This document shows positions 17,227-25,107 of a DNA stretch of 35,932 bases, piece by piece (positions within the stretch are counted from its first letter, which is position 1; each line of letters starts with the position of its first letter). The stretch lies in assembly GCA_025463565.1 (NCBI GenBank), contig JAODAT010000042.1, positions 1 to 35,932 of the forward strand. The letters run 5' to 3'. The translations under genes and the position numbers were made by a program. The notes beneath the pieces are model-generated. The model did not search any database. It was not told the origin of the DNA and was given only the letters and a program-made list of their open reading frames with translations. This DNA is from Microbacteriaceae bacterium (GTDB taxonomy: Bacteria > Actinomycetota > Actinomycetes > Actinomycetales > Microbacteriaceae).

Positions 17227-19035
17227 TCAGATTCCGCGCGCGGTCGTGCGCTTCTCGATGAAGTGCGCGATGCTGAGAACGACGATGTTCAACACGGTCA
17301 GTCCGAGAGCCAGTGACGCAAGGGTCGCGAATCCCCCGAATTGGAACGTCTGCAGGATGTAGTAGCCGACCACCGGCGTCTGCGTTCCGGCGAGCATGAC
17401 CGAGGCGTTCAGTTCGCCCGTCATCCAGACGAAGAGCAGCCCCCATCCGGCGACCAGCCCCGGAATCATCAGCGGGATATTGATTCGCGCGAAGGTACGT
17501 GCGTTTCCGGCACCGGAGACCCATGATGCCTCCGAGAGCTGCCGGTCCACCTGTGCGGCTGCGGCATCCGCCGCGATAGTCGCCTGGGGAAGGAACAGCA
17601 CCAGATAGCAGAGCAGCAGGATCACGAGGGTGTTTCCGAGGTTGAAGGGCGGCCCCGCGAAGGCCAGCACGAACCCGAGGCCGATTACGATCGCGGACAG
17701 TGCGGCAGGGAGTTTGATCACACCGTCGAGCACTCTGCTGATGCGCGATCGGTGTTCCCGCAGATAGAGAGCAAAGATCGCCGCGACCGTCATGCCGATG
17801 GTCGCACCGATCAGCGCCAGCAAGGTGCTCGTGCCGAATGCGCTCGAGGCCTGCGAGTTGGCAGTGATGCCCGACCAGAGGCGCGTAATATCCAGCGCGC
17901 TCCACTTGATCGCTGTAGTCCAGTAGCCGTTCAACGCCACCAGGATCTGCGCGATCAGGGGAAAGACGAAGGTGAGCGCGAAGTACAGCACAAGCAGGGC
18001 CTGGGCCGGACGGCGCCACTTGCCGAGACGAGTGATGGAATTGCGCTGTCCTTTGCCGCCGATTGAGGAGTGTCGGTTACTTCGAAGGATGCGGCCCTGG
18101 AAATACCAGGCTGTGCCGATCGCGATGATGAGGAAGATACTCAGCCCGACCGCCACCTTGGTGTTCGACGGGTAGGTGAACGTGAGGAGCCTGACGATCT
18201 CCACCGGGAGGACTTTGACGTTCATCTGGGTGCCGAGCACGACCGGTACCGAATAAAACGAGAACCCGAACCACACCATGTAGAGAGCGGCTGCGCCGAG
18301 GCTCGGGCGAAGCACGGGGATGGTGATCCGCATCAGTGTGTGCCTGAGGGATGCGCCGCTGATGCGGGAGGCCTCCTCCATGCTCGCGTCGCTATTGCGG
18401 AGACCGGTAGTAATCATGAGGAAGGCGAAGGGTATCTGGTAGGCGGTGTAGAGAGCGATGAGCCCTGTCCACGAGTAGATGTCGAGCGGCCCGCTCGTGA
18501 GATGAACGCCGAAGAAGTCGAGCACGGCACGGATGATGGCATTGATGAACCCAGCCTGCGGTGCAAGCAGGAACACCCAGCCGATCGCGCCGGCGATAGC
18601 GGGCATCAACATCGGCAACATCGGCATCAGGGCGGCCAGGCGGCCGATGCGGGCATCCGTGCGTTCCATCAGCCATGCGAAGAGCGCGCCGAAGAAGAGC
18701 GCGAGCACCATGCTGCTCGCCACCAGGATCACCGTGTTGAGCAGCATCTGCCCAAGACCGGGATAGTTCAGCACCTCCGAAGCGATCGAGAAATCGAAGG
18801 TGCCGTCGCCGAAGAAGGCCTGGATGAGCACCCGCACGAGCGGGTAGATCACCAGGATTGCGAAGACCAGGCCGAGCACAACGCTTAGCACCGAGAACCA
18901 TCCGCCGCGCCTGGCGCGAGCGACGACACGGGCCCATGGAGAGGCAACGACTGCCATCGCGAGCTCGGCGTCTATGTCATCCAAGCCCCCAGGCGCTTCC
19001 GTGTCGGTCTCCGCCTTCGTGTCGGTCGTAGTCAT
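17227..19035 (-). CDS. ABC importer permease, two fused BPD domains (system 2)
   Basis: A 602-residue membrane permease with two transport domains in one polypeptide. The first 45 residues are polar and acidic, then about twelve hydrophobic segments follow. EAA coupling loops are MEEASRISGASL (about 219-230) and SEASWVSGAGNA (about 501-512), each followed by a proline-rich IPxLxPxL-type turn. The ATG at 19035 is preceded by AGGAG. It is the second gene of the operon, after the binding protein and a strong intergenic hairpin, and 18 bases before the ATPase. The imported solute is unknown; the class includes iron, polyamine, thiamine and aminophosphonate carriers. Confidence 0.92.
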   Translation of the reverse strand: MTTTDTKAETDTEAPGGLDDIDAELAMAVVASPWARVVARARRGGWFSVLSVVLGLVFAILVIYPLVRVLIQAFFGDGTFDFSIASEVLNYPGLGQMLLNTVILVASSMVLALFFGALFAWLMERTDARIGRLAALMPMLPMLMPAIAGAIGWVFLLAPQAGFINAIIRAVLDFFGVHLTSGPLDIYSWTGLIALYTAYQIPFAFLMITTGLRNSDASMEEASRISGASLRHTLMRITIPVLRPSLGAAALYMVWFGFSFYSVPVVLGTQMNVKVLPVEIVRLLTFTYPSNTKVAVGLSIFLIIAIGTAWYFQGRILRSNRHSSIGGKGQRNSITRLGKWRRPAQALLVLYFALTFVFPLIAQILVALNGYWTTAIKWSALDITRLWSGITANSQASSAFGTSTLLALIGATIGMTVAAIFALYLREHRSRISRVLDGVIKLPAALSAIVIGLGFVLAFAGPPFNLGNTLVILLLCYLVLFLPQATIAADAAAAQVDRQLSEASWVSGAGNARTFARINIPLMIPGLVAGWGLLFVWMTGELNASVMLAGTQTPVVGYYILQTFQFGGFATLASLALGLTVLNIVVLSIAHFIEKRTTARGI

Positions 19036-19054
19036 GAAAAGAACTCCTAATCAC

Positions 19055-19092
19055 GTGTGGTTCCCTCCGGTTGCGCCGGGAGGGAACCACAC
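19055..19092 (-). terminator. Strong intercistronic hairpin between binding-protein and permease genes
   Basis: Perfect 14-base arms GTGTGGTTCCCTCC and GGAGGGAACCACAC with a 10-base loop, 20 bases after the binding-protein stop. On the minus strand a short T-rich stretch (TTCTTTTC) follows but also spans the permease ribosome site. It is best read as an attenuator or stabiliser giving more binding protein than permease. Confidence 0.7.
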
Positions 19093-19112
19093 TGTGGTGT
19101 TGCTACGTTGTG

Positions 19113-20186
19113 CTACTTCACGCCGAGCGCCGCAAGGATTTGCGGCTGCCTGGTCGCTGCGTCAGGCGCGACGGCAAGTGACTGGATCTCCTTGGTCGTG
19201 AGCTTCGGGTTCAACACCCAGACGTCATGACCGACCTTGGCCACAGCTTCGTCCCCCTCGGGCGAAAGCAGCCAGTTGGCCAGCAGGCGAGCGGCAGCCG
19301 GGTGCGGCGCCTTGGCAGAAGGGGTCATCCCGAGCTCCAGCTTCGAGCCGGTCGTAATCGGTGCCGTGATGTAGGCGACGGGTGCTCCTGCGGCGATCAC
19401 CGGTGCGAGAGCCGGAACGGAGGTCGGCGCGTTGATCGAGCCCTCGCCCGCAGCCAGGTCCTGCGCCGCTGCAGCAGCGCTCGCGTCGAACTTAGGCATG
19501 TTCGCCCCGATTGCCTTCAGCGTCTTTGCGCCGTAGACGGTCTGGATGCGGTCCCAGAATTCGACGTAGGCGATCGACGCTGCCGGGTTGCTAGTGATGA
19601 TCTTGCCCTTCCACTTCGGGTCGGCGAAGTCCTTGAAGGTCTTGGGCGCATCCTTCTTGCTCACGAGGTTGGTGTTGTATGCGATCACCCAGGGGATGTA
19701 CGACACGGCCGCTGTGGTCTGGCCCAGGAAGGCGGTCGGATAGGCCTTGCTGTCGATGACGGGGATGCCCGCCTTCTTGACCGGTTCCAGCCAGCCGTTC
19801 GGGACGAACGTCGAGGTCGAGAGTGCATCGATCTCAGTACCGACGATCACGTCGGCGTTGTAGTCGCCGGCGGTCGCCTCGGCCGTGAAACGCTGCAGGA
19901 GCGCGGCGCCGGACAGGCCGAGCAGGTTGACGTGGATGTTGTACTTGTTCTGGAACTGCTGAGCCGCGTATTCGGAACCAGCGACCGGAATGGCGCTGTA
20001 CCAGTTGACGCTCCCTTCCGCCTGAGCCTCCTTGATGAGCTTGGTCAGCGCGGGGGAATTGGCCGACCCGGAGGCCGATGCTGTGCTTGACGGGGTGCTG
20101 CCTGAACTGCAGGCGGCGAGACCGAGCGCCAGGGTGGCGAGGACCGCCCCACCGACGATCAGGCGTTTTGCGCGTGTGATTGGCAT
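19113..20186 (-). CDS. ABC importer substrate-binding lipoprotein (system 2)
   Basis: A 357-residue lipid-anchored extracellular binding protein. The signal peptide (1-25) has basic residues at its start, a hydrophobic core and the lipobox LAAC (Cys26), followed by a Ser/Thr/Ala-rich linker. The mature part has the type 2 periplasmic-binding pattern of ferric/polyamine-like proteins, for example IPWVIAYNTNLVSKKDAP and PKTFKDFADPKWKGKI. The ATG at 20186 has an ideal GAGGAG site five bases upstream. It is the first gene of the system 2 operon. The consensus-like promoter (20220-20250) and the hairpin after it predict high expression. The ligand is unknown and differs in sequence context from system 1. 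Confidence 0.93.
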   Translation of the reverse strand: MPITRAKRLIVGGAVLATLALGLAACSSGSTPSSTASASGSANSPALTKLIKEAQAEGSVNWYSAIPVAGSEYAAQQFQNKYNIHVNLLGLSGAALLQRFTAEATAGDYNADVIVGTEIDALSTSTFVPNGWLEPVKKAGIPVIDSKAYPTAFLGQTTAAVSYIPWVIAYNTNLVSKKDAPKTFKDFADPKWKGKIITSNPAASIAYVEFWDRIQTVYGAKTLKAIGANMPKFDASAAAAAQDLAAGEGSINAPTSVPALAPVIAAGAPVAYITAPITTGSKLELGMTPSAKAPHPAAARLLANWLLSPEGDEAVAKVGHDVWVLNPKLTTKEIQSLAVAPDAATRQPQILAALGVK

Positions 20187-20219
20187 TGTGACTCCTCATT
20201 GAGCGGACATGTGAATACG

Positions 20220-20250
20220 ATTATATAGATGCGCACAGATTCGGTGTCAA
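20220..20250 (-). promoter_or_regulatory. Predicted promoter of the system 2 importer operon
   Basis: Minus-strand TTGACA (20250-20245), 17 bases, then TATATAAT (-10 at 20227-20220). This is the most consensus-like sigma-70 promoter in the window and lies 35-65 bases before the binding-protein ATG. The -35 overlaps the stop codon of the upstream SnoaL-like gene. Confidence 0.65.
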
Positions 20251-20774
20251 TGATAGTCATCAATATTTGAGACGGCTGGCAATTTGCCTCCGGCCCAGAC
20301 GTCGATGCCCAGTTGAACGTCCCGCGGGTCAGTCGTCTGGACCGCGTCGACCCTCACCCGCGAGAGCCGCATTTCCTTGATTCGCCAGCGACCATCCGCG
20401 CCCTTCAGGTAACGCTCGTGGTAGTGGCCGTATCCCTTCCAGGCGTGCCCCTCCGCGTGATTGTCGACCCAGTCGAACAGTGCCCAGATGCCGGTGGCGG
20501 TGTCGTCGCCGGTGAGCTCGATCTCGGGTCCGTGCCCGTGATGGACAGTCACCGACGTGCTGTGACGACGCCTGATGTTTTCGAGGAAGGCATCAGCACC
20601 CACAACGGACGGCGCTGCCGAGGGCTCGCCATAACTCGGGTCGCGGTAGTAGAGCAGGTCGTCCGCGAACACGGACCGAAGTTCAGCCCAATCCTTGGTG
20701 TCGATCGCGCGAAAGTACCTTGCCTTGAGTGCATGAAGATCATTCAGATCCAGAAGACGTTGAGTATCGTCCAT
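20247..20774 (-). CDS. SnoaL-like / NTF2-fold protein, third copy
   Basis: A 175-residue NTF2-like protein with the layout of the SnoaL-4 group. It starts with DLNDLHALKARYFRAIDTKD (about 9-28), then ELRSVFADDLLYYRD, the STSVTVHHGHGPEIEL strand, HAWKGYGHYHERYLKGADG and GRWRIKEMRLSRVRV. The ATG at 20774 has a GGAAGGG site. It is divergent from the FadR-type regulator gene and upstream of the system 2 importer, which has its own promoter. It is only distantly like the two SnoaL-like genes at 13191 and 13721. Members of this group include dehydratases and cyclases acting on small hydroxylated or aromatic compounds; no specific reaction can be assigned. Confidence 0.83.
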   Translation of the reverse strand: MDDTQRLLDLNDLHALKARYFRAIDTKDWAELRSVFADDLLYYRDPSYGEPSAAPSVVGADAFLENIRRRHSTSVTVHHGHGPEIELTGDDTATGIWALFDWVDNHAEGHAWKGYGHYHERYLKGADGRWRIKEMRLSRVRVDAVQTTDPRDVQLGIDVWAGGKLPAVSNIDDYH

Positions 20775-20827
20775 GAGAGCCCTTCCAGGAGCACTACTGC
20801 GTGCCGACCAGCTCTCGATACTCTACC

Positions 20828-20838
20828 TACTATTAGTA
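20828..20838. promoter_or_regulatory. Palindrome between divergent SnoaL-like and regulator genes
   Basis: TACTATTAGTA has 5-base arms around a single base, centred between the genes starting at 20774 (-) and 20956 (+). The site is a natural place for autoregulation by the FadR/FCD protein. It shares a CTA-N4-TAG core with the elements at 7771-7790 and 23794-23806. It does not match the usual FadR-family half-site order (GT...AC), so the link is tentative. Confidence 0.4.
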
Positions 20839-20955
20839 TGGATTGCTCCGGAGAAACGACCCGCGAAACCGATGCCGGACAATCATTAGAACTATTCATC
20901 TGGGCATAGACTCATGCCTGTCGATTTGGCCAACGCACGGAGTTTTGGGGAAAGT

Positions 20956-21687
20956 ATGGCGCAGGCACGGTTTCGCCCCCAGAAGACCGCAATGCTCGTC
21001 GCGCAGCGAATCGTCGCAGACATCCTGAGTAACGGCAGCAAGGCCGGTGATCGGCTCCCTCCGGAGAAGATCATGCTCGAGGAATACAAGGTCGGCCGAG
21101 GCACGCTGCGTGAGTCACTGCGTTTTCTCGAGCTGCAGGGCCTTATCTCCCTGAAGCCCGGCCCCGGCGGCGGCCCAGTCGTCGAGGAACTCGACGGATC
21201 GGGTCTCGCGACCTCGCTCACCCTGCTGCTCCAGTTCGAGCGCGCGCCGTTCCGCACCATCGGCGAGGCCCGCGCCGGCCTCGAACCCATGACCGCGCGT
21301 CTGGCGGCCGAGCGGCTCACCGACGAGCAGCTCGCCTCCCTCAAGTCCAACCTCGACCGGATGAAAGAGAAGATCTCCGACGAGGACACCTTCCTGGAGC
21401 TCAATGGCGAATTCCACGACGTCATCGCGCACGGGTCTGGAAACCTGCTGTTCGCCCACCTGATCGACGCCCTGACCGGAATGCTCGACGGATCCGCGAT
21501 CGGCATCACCTACTCGGAGCGCCGCCGGGTCGCCGTCCATGCCGCGCACGCCCGGATCTACGAGGCCATGGCGGCACGCGACCCCGAGGCGGCAGCAGCC
21601 GCGATGCGCGAGCACATCGACGAGTACACCCGGTATGCGGAAGCCAAGTTTCCCGAGGTGCTGGCAGCCCCTATCTCGTGGGACTAG
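20956..21687 (+). CDS. FadR-type GntR regulator with FCD ligand-binding domain
   Basis: A transcription factor of the GntR/FadR subfamily, 243 residues from the chosen start. The N-terminal winged helix contains DRLPPEKIMLEEYKVGRGTLRESLRFLELQGL with a glycine-rich wing. The C-terminal all-helical FCD domain keeps AGLEPMTARLAAE, the metal-site pattern GEFHDVI, and later histidines in VHAAHARIYEAM and MREHIDEY. Such regulators usually sense acids or acyl-CoA intermediates of the pathway they control. The frame begins at ATG 20914, but ATG 20956 is preferred because GGGGAA precedes it; the earlier start adds 14 residues. It overlaps the convergent LLM gene by 17 bases. It is the likely local regulator of the catabolic operons. 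Confidence 0.9.
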   Translation: MAQARFRPQKTAMLVAQRIVADILSNGSKAGDRLPPEKIMLEEYKVGRGTLRESLRFLELQGLISLKPGPGGGPVVEELDGSGLATSLTLLLQFERAPFRTIGEARAGLEPMTARLAAERLTDEQLASLKSNLDRMKEKISDEDTFLELNGEFHDVIAHGSGNLLFAHLIDALTGMLDGSAIGITYSERRRVAVHAAHARIYEAMAARDPEAAAAAMREHIDEYTRYAEAKFPEVLAAPISWD

Positions 21688-22603
21688 GCAGCGCGCACGC
21701 GGAGCTGATCCAGCGCAGCACCGACTCCACCTCGTCCGGCGTCGCGGCCAGCCCCGACAGGTAGATCTTGAAGTCGGTCGCGCCCAGGGCCGCCAACCGG
21801 TCGAGCTCCTCGAGCAGCTGCGACGGGTCGTCTCGCGTGTACGCCTCGGTGCAGATAGCCTCGGGGATCGCGACCCTCACGATGAGCCCGGAGGGGTCGC
21901 GGCCGGCGCTCTCGAACGCCTCGCGCAGGTACTCCACGCCGGGAGCCACCTCGTCGCGCTGGGAATTCATCGGGATCCAGCCCTCGGCCACGCGCGCGAT
22001 GCGATCGGCAGTCTCCCGTGTGGCACGGCCGCCGAGCAGCACGGGGATCGCTCCGGCCCTCCCCGGACGCGGCGAGCACCAGAGATCGGTGAAGGACACC
22101 GTCTCCGAGCTGAAGCTGGCGGGGGCGCCCTCCCACAGCGCACGGCAGGCGCCGACGTAGTCCACCATGCGCGCGGTGCGCCGCGCGAAGGGTACGCCCT
22201 CGGCATCGAACTCGGCGCGATTCCACCCGGACCCAATGCCCAGGCGGAGTCGACCACCGGTGAGATTGTCGATTGAGGCCGCCATCTTGGCGACGACGAT
22301 CGCCGGGCGCAGCGGGATGACGAGAACGCTCGTTGTCAGCTGGATGCTGCTGGTGACCGCGCCGACCGCAGCCAGCACGACCAGTGGGTCGGGCCAGAAC
22401 GAGTCCGGCGGCCAGCGGAACTCGCCGCCGGGGTAGCCCTCGTTCTCCCTGGTCAGGGCCACGTGATCGGCGGCGTCGAAATCCGCGAACCCGAGCTTCT
22501 CGCTCAGTCGCGCGTAGTCGAGCACGTTGCTGATGCCGTCGGGGCACAGCTCCCCTCCGGCGCGGAACGATGCGCAGATCTTCGGCGGCGCGGTGAACGA
22601 CAC
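21671..22603 (-). CDS. LLM class flavin/F420-dependent oxidoreductase
   Basis: A 310-residue luciferase-like enzyme, probably F420- or FMN-dependent. Family signatures are LSEKLGFADFDAADHVAL (N-terminal third), the VTSSIQLTTSVLVIPLRPAIVVAK strands, LTGGRLRLGIGSGWNRAEF (the glycine-rich cofactor region) and IPVLLGGRA. The layout resembles the Rv2161c-like F420 group. GTG at 22603 is chosen: the frame is open to 22696, but that part overlaps the acyl-CoA dehydrogenase gene. This start is five bases after that gene's stop, so it is probably coupled. It is the last gene of the minus-strand catabolic operon and overlaps the regulator gene tail to tail. The substrate is unknown; it differs from the LLM at 15017. 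Confidence 0.87.
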   Translation of the reverse strand: MSFTAPPKICASFRAGGELCPDGISNVLDYARLSEKLGFADFDAADHVALTRENEGYPGGEFRWPPDSFWPDPLVVLAAVGAVTSSIQLTTSVLVIPLRPAIVVAKMAASIDNLTGGRLRLGIGSGWNRAEFDAEGVPFARRTARMVDYVGACRALWEGAPASFSSETVSFTDLWCSPRPGRAGAIPVLLGGRATRETADRIARVAEGWIPMNSQRDEVAPGVEYLREAFESAGRDPSGLIVRVAIPEAICTEAYTRDDPSQLLEELDRLAALGATDFKIYLSGLAATPDEVESVLRWISSACALPSPTR

Positions 22604-22608
22604 AAGCG

Positions 22609-23775
22609 TCAGCGACGCTGGTCGAAGCGTCGGCCGAGAAGCTCGGTGACGATTCGGGTGCGCTGCATCGCGGGAGTGCCACCGGCGATCGCCCAACCGT
22701 GGGAGTCGCGGTGGAGACGCTCCAACCCGTACTCCTCGGTATAGCCGTTGCCGCCGTGAACCTGGATGGCGAGATCACTCACCCGCTTCGCCATTTCGTT
22801 GGCTGCACACTTGGCCAGGGACACGTGGAGCGAATTGGGCAGGCCCTCGTCGACGGACTTCGCCGCCCGCTCGATCAGGAGCCGCGAGGACTCAACCTGC
22901 AGGAGCATGTCGGCCAGGATCGTCTGGATCGACTGGAAGTCGATGATGTCCTTGCCGAACTGCTTGCGCTCCTGCACGTACTGGATCGACTTGTCGAGCG
23001 CGGACTGGCCGATGGCGAGACTCATCGTCGCGTTGCCCATCCGCTCGATCGAGAAGGCGCCGAACAGCTTGGGGAAATCCCCGGCCGGAACAACCAGGTT
23101 CTCCTTGGGCACGACCACGTCCTGCAGGATCACATCCGCCGACGGGATGCCGCGAAAACCCATCAGGCGCTCCGGCACGCCGAAGCTCACGCCGGGCATC
23201 GTGGACTCGACAACCAGGGCGCCGATGCCCTTGGAACCCGGAGCATCACTGACCCGGGCGTAGAGCAGGTAGAGATCCGCTTCCCCGCCATTGGAGATCC
23301 AGCGTTTCGTGCCATTGACCAGAAAATCGTCGCCGACCGCCACGGCCTTGGTCGTCATGTCCGTCGCGGCCGAGCCGGCATCCGGTTCGGAGATCGCCAC
23401 GGCCATCGTCTTCTTGCCCGCGATGATGTCGGGCAGCCAACGCTCGCGCTGCTCCTCGGTTCCGAGACGGGCGAGAGCCTGCGCCGGACCGGTGTTCGCT
23501 TCGAAGATCTGGAACGCGGCGGGCCGGCACACCTTGCCGAACTCTTCGATGACGGCGAGCGCGTGGGAGAACGGTGCTCCCGCTCCGCCGTACTTCTCGT
23601 CGTGTGCGATGCCGAGGAATCCCAGTTCGCCGAGCTGCTCCCGCTGGGCGTGCGAGACCGGAGTCCTCGTCGCGTCGAGTTCCTGGGCGATTGGACCGTA
23701 GACCTCGTTTGCCACGGACGCAGCAAGACGCCGGATGTCGGTCAGCTCGTCCGTTATCAATGCAGTCACGGTCAT
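22609..23775 (-). CDS. Acyl-CoA dehydrogenase (Glu at the isovaleryl/long-chain-type position)
   Basis: A 388-residue FAD enzyme that introduces the alpha-beta double bond into an acyl-CoA and passes electrons to ETF. Family blocks are AISEPDAGSAATD (128-139), the WISNGG stretch (159-164), QYVQERKQFGK (265-275), and VHGGNGYTEEYGLERLHRD (339-357). The medium-chain-type catalytic Glu would lie in the motif after RD, where IYEGT is replaced by AIAGGT (Gly365). A glutamate is present in SIERMG (Glu244), where isovaleryl-CoA and long-chain enzymes have theirs. The ATG at 23775 has GAGAGGA. The 108-base gap to the CoA-transferase gene upstream holds a possible internal promoter. Confidence 0.9.
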   Translation of the reverse strand: MTVTALITDELTDIRRLAASVANEVYGPIAQELDATRTPVSHAQREQLGELGFLGIAHDEKYGGAGAPFSHALAVIEEFGKVCRPAAFQIFEANTGPAQALARLGTEEQRERWLPDIIAGKKTMAVAISEPDAGSAATDMTTKAVAVGDDFLVNGTKRWISNGGEADLYLLYARVSDAPGSKGIGALVVESTMPGVSFGVPERLMGFRGIPSADVILQDVVVPKENLVVPAGDFPKLFGAFSIERMGNATMSLAIGQSALDKSIQYVQERKQFGKDIIDFQSIQTILADMLLQVESSRLLIERAAKSVDEGLPNSLHVSLAKCAANEMAKRVSDLAIQVHGGNGYTEEYGLERLHRDSHGWAIAGGTPAMQRTRIVTELLGRRFDQRR

Positions 23776-23793
23776 CGTTCCTCTCTTGATTTA

Positions 23794-23822
23794 ATGCTAT
23801 TCATAGACCTAGATTGAGGCAA
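23794..23822 (-). promoter_or_regulatory. Possible internal promoter and operator-like element before acyl-CoA dehydrogenase
   Basis: Minus-strand TTGCCT (23822-23817), 17 bases, TAGCAT (23799-23794). The element ATGCTATTCATAG (plus strand, 23794-23806) covers the -10 and contains the perfect dyad CTAT-TC-ATAG; its complement matches the right half of the 7771-7790 palindrome in 12 of 13 bases. Confidence 0.45.
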
Positions 23823-23872
23823 GGAAGTGGCCACGATGACTTTGGTCATGATCAGTATAATGGTAATCAGCA

Positions 23873-23888
23873 AATAGTCTCGACTATT
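23873..23888. repeat. 16-bp palindrome over the stop codon of the CoA-transferase gene
   Basis: AATAGTC-TC-GACTATT is a perfect inverted repeat with 7-base arms, starting inside the last codons of the gene ending at 23884. A two-base loop is poor for RNA hairpins, so a protein-binding site in DNA is more likely. Confidence 0.4.
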
Positions 23889-25107
23889 CGTTGACCAGCT
23901 CTTTGCGAAACTCGGGCGCCGCAATCCCGGCGAGGGCGTCAGCCCGCTCCCGGAGACCGAGGCCACGCAGGTCGGCAACGCCGAACTCGGTGACCACCGT
24001 GTCGACGCCCGATCGGGCGGTGGTGACGACGCCCTGGTCCAGGCGCCGCACGATCCGCGATCGTGCCCCGGCGGTCGCCTGCAGAGCGACGATCGACAGT
24101 CCACCGTGCGAGAGCTGGCCCCCGCGAAGGAAGTCCACCTGGCCGCCCACTCCCCCGAGGTACCGGTCGCCCGCGACCTCGGCGTTGATCTGGCCGCTCA
24201 GGTCCACCTGGACCGCGGAGTTCAGCGCGACGAAAGAATTGATCGGCGCCGTGATGTCCACTCGGGTCAACTCGGGAATGATGCGCAGCTCTACCCGCGG
24301 ATCCGTCGAGAGGAAGTCGTACAGCGCGGCCGATCCGGCGGCGCCGCCGACCACGATAGGGGCTGCCGGGTCGAGGGCGCCGGATGCTTCGAGGTCGAGC
24401 AGCCAGTCTCCGACGAGTCCGGAGTGGACCCTCAGGTGCCGGCGGTGCTCGCCGAGCTGGGAGGCGACCGCGGAAGGCACTCCACCGATGCCGAGCTGGA
24501 GGGTGGCGCCGTCGGCGATCATCGGCACGATGTGCGCCGCGATCGCGCGGTGCACATCGGTCACCTCGCCGGACTGGATCTCCCGCAGCTCGCGCGACGT
24601 CTCGATGCTGGCATCGATTTTGCTCGTGTGCACGCTCGCACCGCGCACCACCGGCACCCGGTCGTTGATCTCCGCGATCACGAGCCGGGCGTCATCGATC
24701 AACTCGGCGGCGTACTCGACGGCCGCTCCGAAGCTGTGATTTCCGTCGGCATCCGCCGGCGCGACCTGGATCAGCAGCACGAGGCCGTGCGCATTGCGGC
24801 TGCGTAGCTGCTTCGCCACGTCGACGTAGTTAATAGGAAGCACATTGACGAGCCCGGCCTTGGCGAGCTTTCCGATCTCGCCCATCGCGCCGAACGATGA
24901 CAGCGGAAGCGCGCCGACGAGCTCCGGCGTGAACAGCCCCGAGTAGCTGATCCCCGCGAACAGCTCCGCCCGGGGCAACGAGCCGAGCTGCTCGCCCAAG
25001 GCTGCGACGAGACCCTCCGGCTCCCCCACCCCGGAGCCGACTACGACGAGGTCGCCGTCACGGAGGTGATCGGCGAAACGGATAGCCAGATGGTCGGCAG
25101 CAGCCAT
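23884..25107 (-). CDS. Acetyl-CoA hydrolase/transferase family protein (4-hydroxybutyrate CoA-transferase-like)
   Basis: A 407-residue class I CoA-transferase homologue; members move CoA between acyl groups through a glutamyl-CoA thioester. Family blocks are VVVGSGVGEPEGL, LQLGIGGVPSAVA (about 203-215), SFVALNSAVQVDLSGQINAE and GGVGGQVDFLRGG. In 4-hydroxybutyrate CoA-transferase-type enzymes the catalytic Glu sits in an HSEM/HTEL-type motif; here the segment is VHSGLVGDW with Gly230 (codon GGA). It may thus be a hydrolase, use another residue, or be non-catalytic. The start overlaps the stop of the MaoC gene by one base (TAATG). The substrate is unknown. Confidence 0.85.
   Translation of the reverse strand: MAAADHLAIRFADHLRDGDLVVVGSGVGEPEGLVAALGEQLGSLPRAELFAGISYSGLFTPELVGALPLSSFGAMGEIGKLAKAGLVNVLPINYVDVAKQLRSRNAHGLVLLIQVAPADADGNHSFGAAVEYAAELIDDARLVIAEINDRVPVVRGASVHTSKIDASIETSRELREIQSGEVTDVHRAIAAHIVPMIADGATLQLGIGGVPSAVASQLGEHRRHLRVHSGLVGDWLLDLEASGALDPAAPIVVGGAAGSAALYDFLSTDPRVELRIIPELTRVDITAPINSFVALNSAVQVDLSGQINAEVAGDRYLGGVGGQVDFLRGGQLSHGGLSIVALQATAGARSRIVRRLDQGVVTTARSGVDTVVTEFGVADLRGLGLRERADALAGIAAPEFRKELVNE

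Noticed and set aside
20244-20256. CTATCATTGACAC on the minus strand as another operator copy
   Set aside because: It is formed by the last codons (Asp-Tyr-His-stop) of the SnoaL-like gene plus the -35 box; the similarity to the other elements is limited to eight bases.
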